Position numbers and translations under genes: made by a program. From Acidovorax_G lacteus (GTDB taxonomy: Bacteria; Pseudomonadota; Gammaproteobacteria; Burkholderiales; Burkholderiaceae_C): DNA of 64,000 bases. The stretch lies in assembly GCF_039540375.1 (NCBI RefSeq), contig NZ_BAABEX010000010.1, forward strand, positions 1 through 64,000, in the 5' to 3' direction. The notes under the pieces are model-generated. The model worked only from the letters and a program-made list of their open reading frames with translations. It did not search any database and was not told where the DNA came from. Shown piece by piece: positions 35,094 through 42,600 of the stretch (positions are counted from its first letter, which is position 1; each line of letters starts with the position of its first letter).

Positions 35094-35747
35094 ATGAAGC
35101 ACATCACGTTCTACCTGGATTGCGTTTCACCCTACGCCTGGCTGGCCCACGAGCGCCTGCCCCAGGTGCTGGAAGGCCTGAGCTACAGCCTGGAATACCG
35201 GCCCGTGCTGCTGGGCGCGCTGCTGCAGCAGCATGCCAACCCCGGCCCGGCGGGCATCGCGCCCAAGCGCGACTGGACCTACCGCCACGTCACCTGGCTG
35301 GGCCATGCCCAGGGCACGCCGCTACAAATGCCTGCGCGCCACCCGTTCAACCCGGTGCCGCTGCTGCGCCTGGCGCTGGCCTGCAGCGACGACGGCAGCA
35401 TCAACCGCTTTGTGGCTGGCGCCCTGTTGCGCCACGTGTGGCAAGGCGGGGCCGACGCGCTGGACCCTGTACGCCTGCAGACCCTGCAGTCCGAGCTGGT
35501 CGCCCAGTTGCGGCCAGGGCAGGACGCGCAGTCTGATGCCCCCAAGGCGCTGCTGCGCGCCAACACCGAGGCCGCCCAGGCCAAAGGCGTGTTCGGGGTG
35601 CCGATGTTCGAGGTGGACGGCAAGCTGTTCTGGGGCCTCGACAGCCTGCCGATGTTGCGCGCATACCTCGACGGCGACGCCTGGTTTGCCGGACCGGACT
35701 GGAATGCCGTCAGCGCGCTGCCTTCGGGTTTACCCGCGCGCGGCTGA
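35094..35747 (+). CDS. 2-hydroxychromene-2-carboxylate isomerase/DsbA-like thioredoxin-fold protein
   Basis: 217 residues. The DsbA/HCCA-isomerase fold starts FYLDCVSPYAWLAHERLPQV; the conserved Ser/Tyr SPYAW takes the place of a CxxC, as in kappa-class glutathione transferases and HCCA isomerase. Later family motifs include GTPLQMPARHPFNP and GVFGVPMFEVDGKLFWGLDS. It is a glutathione-dependent isomerase rather than a disulfide oxidase. The ATG at 35094 is preferred over 35088 because AAGG lies about 9 bases before it. Possibly co-transcribed with DUF1289 (19-base gap). Substrate unknown. Confidence 0.88.
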   Translation: MKHITFYLDCVSPYAWLAHERLPQVLEGLSYSLEYRPVLLGALLQQHANPGPAGIAPKRDWTYRHVTWLGHAQGTPLQMPARHPFNPVPLLRLALACSDDGSINRFVAGALLRHVWQGGADALDPVRLQTLQSELVAQLRPGQDAQSDAPKALLRANTEAAQAKGVFGVPMFEVDGKLFWGLDSLPMLRAYLDGDAWFAGPDWNAVSALPSGLPARG

Positions 35748-35765
35748 GCTTTTTTTGCATGCCGG

Positions 35766-35783
35766 AACCCGCTCTGCGGGTTT
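35766..35783 (+). terminator. possible intrinsic terminator
   Basis: A 7-bp stem AACCCGC/GCGGGTT with loop TCT followed by TTGC, 18 bases after the isomerase stop. The U-run is short, so termination may be partial. Confidence 0.5.
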
Positions 35784-35916
35784 GCACTGAAACCGTCAGG
35801 CAGCGGTCAGTTTGGCGCAAGCCCGTGTTGGTTTCGCGTCAGAGCGTGGTCAGTGCGATCTCCAAGAATGGCCTCAGCCCGCCTAGCGGTCTGATAACTT
35901 ACTGGAGACAAACCTC

Positions 35917-37599
35917 ATGGCCACCAAAACCGCATCAGGGGTCGCACCCCGGCCCATGACGAATGAGGAGAAGAAGGTCATCTTCGCCTCCTCGCTGGGA
36001 ACCGTATTCGAGTGGTACGACTTCTACCTCTACGGTTCGCTTGCCGCGATCATCGCCAAGCAGTTCTTCGCAGGCTTGGATCCGACGTCCGCGTTCATCT
36101 TCGCGCTGCTGGCCTTTGCGGCGGGCTTCATCGTGCGTCCGTTCGGTGCGCTGGTGTTCGGCCGCCTGGGCGACATGATCGGTCGCAAGTACACCTTCCT
36201 GGTCACCATCCTGCTGATGGGTGTCTCGACCTTCATCGTGGGCATCTTGCCCACCTACGCCACCATCGGCGTGGCCGCGCCCATCATCCTGATCGTGTTG
36301 CGCATGCTGCAGGGTCTGGCCCTGGGCGGTGAGTACGGCGGTGCCGCCACCTATGTGGCCGAGCACGCGCCCAACGGCCGCCGCGGTGCCTACACGGCAT
36401 GGATTCAGACCACCGCCACCCTGGGTCTGTTCCTGTCGCTGATCGTGATCCTGAGCACCCGCACCATCGTGGGCGAGGCCGCGTTCGCCGATTGGGGCTG
36501 GCGCATTCCGTTCATCGTCTCCATCGTGATGCTGGGCATTTCGGTCTACATCCGCCTGTCGATGAACGAATCGCCCGCCTTCCAGAAGATGAAGGCCGAG
36601 GGCAAGACCTCCAAGGCCCCGCTGTCCGAGTCCTTCGGCCAGTGGAAGAACCTCAAGATCGTGCTGCTGGCCCTGTTCGGCCTGGTGGCTGGTCAGGCGG
36701 TGGTCTGGTACTCGGGCCAGTTCTATGCGCTGTTCTTCCTGACCTCGGTGCTCAAGGTGGACGGTGCCACGGCCAACATCCTGGTGGCCGCCTCGCTGAT
36801 CATTGGCACGCCCTTCTTCGTGATCTTCGGTGCCCTGTCGGACAAGATCGGCCGCAAGCCCATCATCCTGGCCGGCATGGCCCTGGCAGCCCTCACGTAC
36901 TTCCCGCTGTTCGGCGCGCTGACCAAGGCCGCCAACCCTGACCTGGCCGCCGCACAGGCCAAGAACCAGATCGTGGTGACAGCCGCCGCCGGTGACTGCT
37001 CGTTCCAGGGCAACCCCGTGGCCCGCGAGATCGACTTCACGAAGTCCTGCGACATCGCCAAGCGCTTCCTGGCCCAAAACTCGGTGAGCTACGAGAACGC
37101 CACGGCTTCCGCCGCAGGTCCTGCCACCGTGAAGATCGGCGAGAAGGTCATCACCGCCCCGGTCGCCACCGTGCAGAACTCCAAGTTCACGCCTGAAAGC
37201 ACCGCCGCCATCGCCGCCTTCAAGAAGGAAGTGACGGAAGCCCTGAAGGCCGCTGGCTACCCTGCCAAGGCCGACCCGGCCAAGATCGACAAGGTCACCA
37301 TCGTGCTGATCCTGTCGGTGCTGGTGATCTACGTGACCATGGTGTACGGCCCGATCGCCGCCATGCTGGTGGAACTGTTCCCGACCCGCATCCGCTACAC
37401 CTCCATGTCGCTGCCGTATCACATCGGCAACGGCTGGTTCGGTGGCCTGATGCCGACCATTGCCTTCGCCATGGTCGCGCAGAACGGCAACATGTACTAC
37501 GGCCTCTGGTATCCGATCGTCATCGCTGCCGTGACCTTCGTGATCGGCCTGCTGTTCGTGCGTGAAACCAAGGACGTGGACATCTACGCCAACGACTGA
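35917..37599 (+). CDS. MFS transporter of the metabolite:H+ symporter (MHS) type with a large periplasmic insert
   Basis: 560 residues, 12 predicted membrane helices. MHS signatures: SSLGTVFEWYDFYLYG (25-40), FGRLGDMIGRK (81-91, loop 2/3), LQGLALGGEYGGAATYVAEH (131-150), and ALSDKIGRKP (306-315, loop 8/9). The family is usually 430-450 residues; the surplus is about 120 hydrophilic residues at roughly 340-458, between helices 9 and 10, which topology places in the periplasm. It contains two Cys (361, 378). Codon use is strongly biased to GGT, ATC, AAG and CTG, suggesting high expression. The substrate is not readable (MHS members carry dicarboxylates, betaine, proline or shikimate). Confidence 0.9.
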   Translation: MATKTASGVAPRPMTNEEKKVIFASSLGTVFEWYDFYLYGSLAAIIAKQFFAGLDPTSAFIFALLAFAAGFIVRPFGALVFGRLGDMIGRKYTFLVTILLMGVSTFIVGILPTYATIGVAAPIILIVLRMLQGLALGGEYGGAATYVAEHAPNGRRGAYTAWIQTTATLGLFLSLIVILSTRTIVGEAAFADWGWRIPFIVSIVMLGISVYIRLSMNESPAFQKMKAEGKTSKAPLSESFGQWKNLKIVLLALFGLVAGQAVVWYSGQFYALFFLTSVLKVDGATANILVAASLIIGTPFFVIFGALSDKIGRKPIILAGMALAALTYFPLFGALTKAANPDLAAAQAKNQIVVTAAAGDCSFQGNPVAREIDFTKSCDIAKRFLAQNSVSYENATASAAGPATVKIGEKVITAPVATVQNSKFTPESTAAIAAFKKEVTEALKAAGYPAKADPAKIDKVTIVLILSVLVIYVTMVYGPIAAMLVELFPTRIRYTSMSLPYHIGNGWFGGLMPTIAFAMVAQNGNMYYGLWYPIVIAAVTFVIGLLFVRETKDVDIYAND

Positions 37600-37719
37600 G
37601 CACCGCCGCACCGGCTGCGCCCTCGGGGGGCGGCCGGACGCGGCATCTGCCGGGGCTTCGCGGCGCTGCACAGGCCTGCGAAGCCCTTCAACCTTGAATC
37701 CCCTGGGAGACGAAGAATC

Positions 37720-37980
37720 ATGTGGAAGCTGATTGTTGGATTTATCTTGTTTGCAGCCTTGTCGCTGTTCGTGATCATGAAGGGCGGCAACTCGCTCGAC
37801 ATGGGAGGTGAGAAGCATGGTTCGGAGCCGTCCCACAGCGAGCCCGCAGCGTCGGCACCGGCCGCCGCGGCACCCGCTCCTGCGGCCGCACCGGCGGCCA
37901 GCGAAGCGGCTCCGGCTGCGGCTGCTGCCCCGGCTGCAGCACCTGCCGCAGACGCACCGGCTTCGGCCGCGTCCAAGTAA
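37720..37980 (+). CDS. small membrane protein with Ala/Pro tail
   Basis: 86 residues: one N-terminal membrane helix (about 4-20), a short polar stretch with several His and Ser, and a C-terminal half made almost only of Ala, Pro, Ser and Glu. GGGAGA lies upstream of the ATG. It follows the MFS gene after 120 bases in the same direction and is followed by a terminator at 38080, so it may be co-transcribed. No family recognised; the tail could span part of the periplasm. The frame and ribosome-binding site make a real gene likely. Confidence 0.65.
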   Translation: MWKLIVGFILFAALSLFVIMKGGNSLDMGGEKHGSEPSHSEPAASAPAAAAPAPAAAPAASEAAPAAAAAPAAAPAADAPASAASK

Positions 37981-38079
37981 CGGCAGTCCAAGGCTGCGCA
38001 CCGGCGCTGCCGACCGGGCTTGCCGAGGCCTGGCGCGGTGGCACCGGGCAGAGCAGGCCTTGCACGCCAGCGCCACACC

Positions 38080-38101
38080 AGCCGCCTTCGGGCGGCTTTT
38101 T
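38080..38101 (+). terminator. intrinsic terminator
   Basis: Perfect 7-bp stem AGCCGCC/GGCGGCT with a TTCG loop followed by a run of T, about 100 bases downstream of the small membrane protein stop. Confidence 0.85.
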
Positions 38102-38257
38102 GCTGGGCGCAGCCTTGCCGGGGCGACCAGCGCGCGCGCGGCGTGGCCGTGATGCTTCCTTCAGCCCGCCATCACAGGCGAGCCGGGCCAGCGCCCGCGC
38201 AGCCTGCCGGGCACGGCCGCGCGAAGGGGGCGCTTGCCCACCGGCTGGGTGCACCTG

Positions 38258-38282
38258 CAAAAAAAGGCTCCCGAAGGAGCCC
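38258..38282 (-). terminator. intrinsic terminator of the binding-protein gene
   Basis: On the minus strand GGCTCC/GGAGCC with a TTCG loop is followed by seven T. It is about 45 bases after the stop of the minus-strand gene ending at 38326. Confidence 0.88.
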
Positions 38283-38325
38283 TGTGCGCGGCCGACGTTC
38301 CGGGCCATGCCCGGCGCGGGTGGCC

Positions 38326-39459
38326 CTAGCGGCGGAACTTCCCGTCGGTGCCGATGATGGACAGGTCTGCGAAGTCCAGGCCCGTGTGGTCCTCGGGCGA
38401 GAAGTTCACTTCCAGGCCGCCGATGTCGAACTTGCGGATGCCTTCCAGCGCGGCGTGCACCTTGTCGCGCGTGGGCTTGGGGCCTGCGCGGCGCAGGGCT
38501 TCCACAAGCACCTTGGCTCCGGCAAAGCCTTCGAGCATGGCCGGGCTGACCTCCCCGAGGCCCTTGGCGCGCGCCAGATCCTGTGCCTCTTTGACCAACG
38601 GAAACGTGAGCGCCCGCTCGTTCGGGAACACCTGCGTCACGATCACGCCGCGGCCGTTGGCCCCCAGGCTCTTGATGAAGCCGCTGGATGCGTTGTTGGA
38701 CAGGGTCACGATCTGTGCTGTGGATCCTGCCTGGCGCAGTGCGGTGGTGGCCTCGACCACTGCGGTGCCCGAGGCGACCAGCAGCACCGCCTGGGCCTCG
38801 GCCTTGGCCACCTTGGCCACGATGGGCGCAAAGTCGGGCTTGGCGCGGTCGAACTTCTCCTGCACCACAGGCTGCAGCTTGCTGGCCGTCAGGCCCTTGA
38901 GGGCTCCGGCGATGCCGTCGTCGCCAAAGCTGTCGTTGGCCGACACCAGCGCGATGCGCGTCACGCCCATGGAGGCCAGATGGGTCATGGCCTTCTCGGC
39001 TTCGCGCTGGTAGGTGGCACGCACGTTGAAGATGTACTTTTGCACCGGCCGGTGCAGCACCATGGCCCCAGTGGACGGAGCCACCAGCGCGACGCCGTGC
39101 TTGTCGAGCAGCGGGATGATGGCCTCGGTGTGGGGCGTTCCGCGCGTGAGGAACATGGCCACGACACCCTGTTCTTCGATGAGCTTGCGCGCGTTCTCGG
39201 CTGCGAGCTTCGGATCGAACTTGTCGTCCAGCGATACCAGTTCGATCTTCTGGCCATTCACGCCGCCTTTGGCGTTGACTGCCTCGATGAACATCAGCGC
39301 GCCGTCGGTGGTTTCGCGCACCCCGGCCGCCACCTGGCCCGAAAAGCCAGCCGTCTGGCCGACCAGAATCTGGGCCTGCGCGTTGCCCGCCAGGGCCATG
39401 CCCCAGACCGCGGCGGCCAGGGCGGCAGCGCGGCGCCAGCGGTTCCATGCGTGTGTCAT
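38326..39459 (-). CDS. branched-chain amino-acid-type ABC transporter substrate-binding protein
   Basis: 377 residues. A Sec signal (residues 1-29, ending GNAQAQ) is followed by a type I periplasmic binding fold of the LivK/amide-binding family: ILVGQTAGFSG at the mature N-terminus, GGVNGQKIELVSLDDKFDP (about 65-83), and APSTGAMVL. No permease or ATPase gene is adjacent, so this is an orphan binding protein, which is common in Comamonadaceae. The ligand could be a branched-chain amino acid or an aromatic compound. It has its own terminator and is divergent from uvrA across 180 bases. Confidence 0.9.
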   Translation of the reverse strand: MTHAWNRWRRAAALAAAVWGMALAGNAQAQILVGQTAGFSGQVAAGVRETTDGALMFIEAVNAKGGVNGQKIELVSLDDKFDPKLAAENARKLIEEQGVVAMFLTRGTPHTEAIIPLLDKHGVALVAPSTGAMVLHRPVQKYIFNVRATYQREAEKAMTHLASMGVTRIALVSANDSFGDDGIAGALKGLTASKLQPVVQEKFDRAKPDFAPIVAKVAKAEAQAVLLVASGTAVVEATTALRQAGSTAQIVTLSNNASSGFIKSLGANGRGVIVTQVFPNERALTFPLVKEAQDLARAKGLGEVSPAMLEGFAGAKVLVEALRRAGPKPTRDKVHAALEGIRKFDIGGLEVNFSPEDHTGLDFADLSIIGTDGKFRR

Positions 39460-39639
39460 GTTCGTCTCTCCTGCCTCGTAGTGGATGGCGAAGTCTAGCC
39501 ACCGTTCTGTGACCACGCCATTGTGGACTGTCGCACGCGCTCTGGGGCCTGCAGACAGGCCGGGCGGCAAAACCCCCTGCGCGGCGCTGCTGCAAAGCGC
39601 TGCCTAGAATCTTTGGCCTCACTGCCGAAAGACCGTCAC

Positions 39640-42600
39640 ATGACCCAGGGACTGATCCGCATCCGCGGCGCGCGCCAGCACAACCTCCGCAACCTGGACC
39701 TGGACCTGCACACGGGCGAGTTGACCGTGGTCACCGGCCCCAGCGGTTCGGGCAAGTCCAGCCTGGTGTTCGACACGCTGTACGCCGAAGGCCAGCGCCG
39801 CTATGTGGAGACCTTCAGCGCCTATGCGCGGCAGTTTCTCGACCGCATGGACAAGCCCGCGGTCGACCGCGTCGAGGGCGTGCCACCGGCCATCGCCATC
39901 GACCAGACCAACCCGGTGCGCTCGAGCCGCTCCACCGTGGGCACGATGACCGAGCTCAACGACCACCTCAAGCTCTGGTTTGCGCGTGCGGCCCAGCTGT
40001 TTGACCGGCAGACGGGCCTGCCCGTGCGGCACGACACGCCCGACACGATCTGCGCCACGCTGGCCGAGCGCGCCGCCACCCAGGGCGACCCGCGTCTGGT
40101 GCTCACCTTCGCGGTCGAGCTGCCCGCCCACACCACGGCCGACGAGGTGCAGCAGTGGCTGTCGGCCAGCGGCTTCACGCGCGTGCAGGCCGAGCGCGAG
40201 GTGGCCACGCCCACGGGCCCCCGCAAGGTGCTGGACGTGGTGGCCGACCGCTTCCGCATGGGGGGGGCCGAGCGTGCGCGCGTCATCGAGGCGATCGAGG
40301 TGGCGCTCGCGCGCGGCGCGGGCCGGCTGCAGGTGTACCGGCTGCCCGACGCCGACGCGCCCGAGGGCACACAGCCCGAGGTGTGGCGCTTTTCCACCGG
40401 GCTGCACTGCCCCGAGAGCGACCTGCGCTACAGCGAGCCGCTGCCCTCGATGTTCTCGTTCAACTCGGCCGTAGGGGCCTGCGAGAGCTGCCGCGGCTTT
40501 GGCCGCGTGATCGGGGTGGACTGGGGGCTGGTGATCCCGAACGACAAGCTCACGCTGCGCGCAGGCGCGATCAAGCCCATCCAGACGCCCGCCTGGCAGG
40601 AGGCGCAGGACGACCTCATGCGCCACGCCGAGGCCGCGGGCATTCCGCGCGACACGCCCTGGGCCAAGCTCACGCCCGAGCAGCAGCACTGGGTGCTGCA
40701 CGGTTCGCCGCACTGGAATGGCAAATGGAACCAGCAGTGGTACGGCATTGCGCGCTTTTTTGAGTACCTGGAGAGCAAGGCCTACAAGATGCACATCCGG
40801 GTGCTGCTGTCCAAGTACCGCAGCTACACCCGCTGCCCGGCCTGCGCGGGCGCGCGGCTCAAGACGGAAAGCCTGCTGTGGCGCATCGGCACGCGCGAGG
40901 CGGCCGACGCCGTGCTCCCGCCCGCCGAGCGCTTTCTGCCCCAGGGCGTGGGCTTCGGGCGCGAGGTGCTTGAACGCCTGCCCGGCCTGTGCCTGCACGA
41001 TTTGATGCTCCTGCCGCTCGATCGGCTGCGCCGCTTTTTCGACCACATGGCGCCGCCCGCGCAGGATGCGGCTGGCGGCAGCGGCGAGGCGCAGGCCCTG
41101 CGCCTGCTGCACGAGGAAATCACCACGCGCATCCGTTACCTGTGCGACGTGGGCATCGGTTACCTCACGCTCGACCGGCAAAGCCGCACCTTGAGCGGCG
41201 GCGAGGTGCAGCGCATCAACCTCACCACGGCCCTGGGCACCAGCCTGGTCAACACGCTGTTCGTGCTCGACGAACCCAGCATCGGCCTGCACCCGCGCGA
41301 CATGCACCGCATCACCGAGGCCATGCTGCGCCTGCGCGACGCGGGCAACACCCTGGTGGTGGTGGAGCACGACCCGGCCGTGATGCTGGCGGCCGACCGC
41401 ATCATCGACATGGGCCCGGGGCCGGGCCGCCAGGGGGGGCAGATCGTGTTCGACGGCCCCACGGGCGCGTTGCGCCAGGCCGACACGCTGACCGGCGCCT
41501 ACCTGGGCGGGCGCAAGCAGGTGGGCTTCGGCTTCAAGCGCATGGTGACGGCGGCCACGCCGCGCCTCATCCTCGAAGGCGCGCGCGAGCACAACCTGCA
41601 GAACGTGTCGGTCGAGTTTCCGCTGCAGCGCCTGGTCACGGTGACCGGCGTGAGTGGCTCGGGCAAATCCACCCTGGTGCAGGACGTGCTGGCCCCGGCG
41701 CTGCTGCGCCACTTTGGCAAGGCCACCGAAACCCCGGGCGCACACGACCGCCTGCTGGGTGCCGACCATCTGGCCGACGTGGTGTTCGTGGACCAGACGC
41801 CGATTGGCAAGACCGCGCGCTCCAACCCCGTGAGCTATGTGGGCGCGTGGGACGCGATCCGCGAGCTGTTTGCCGTGGCGCCGCTGTCGCGCGAGCGTGG
41901 CTACACCGCGGCCAAGTTCAGCTTCAACAGCGGCGACGGGCGCTGCCCCACCTGCGGCGGCTCGGGCTTCGAGCATGTGGAGATGCAATTCTTGAGCGAC
42001 GTGTACCTGCGCTGCCCCGACTGCGACGGCCAGCGCTACCGCGCCGAAATCCTGGAAGTGCGCATCGAGCGCGGCGGCGTGCTGATGAACGTGGCCGACG
42101 TGCTGGGCCTCACGGTGGCCGAGGCCGTGGCCCGCTTCGCGCAGGACCGCGAGGTGCTGCGCGCGCTGCAGCCCATCGTGGACGTGGGCCTGGACTACGT
42201 GACCCTGGGCCAGCCCGTCCCCACGCTGAGTGGCGGCGAGGCGCAGCGCCTCAAGCTCGCGGGCTTTCTGGCCGAGGCCGCCAAGGGCGGCGCAAGCAGC
42301 CGCCAGCCCGTGGCGCGCAAGGGCACGCTGTTCCTGTTCGACGAGCCCACCACCGGCCTGCACTTTGACGACATTGCCAAGCTCATGCGCGCGCTGCGCA
42401 AGCTGGTGGACGCGGGGCATTCGCTGGTCGTGATCGAGCACAACCTTGACGTGATCCGCGCCAGCGACTGGCTGATCGACCTGGGCCCCGAGGGCGGCGA
42501 TGGGGGCGGGCGGGTGGTGGCCGAAGGCACGCCCGAAGACGTGCGCCAGCACCCCACGTCGCACACCGGGCGCGCGCTGCGCGAGTACGACCTGGCCCTG

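Larger units (their letters stand above)
37981..38325. other. 345-bp convergent intergenic region with two terminators
   Basis: Holds the terminator for the + strand small membrane protein (38080) and the terminator for the minus-strand binding protein (38258). The remaining DNA shows no supportable gene. Confidence 0.7.
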
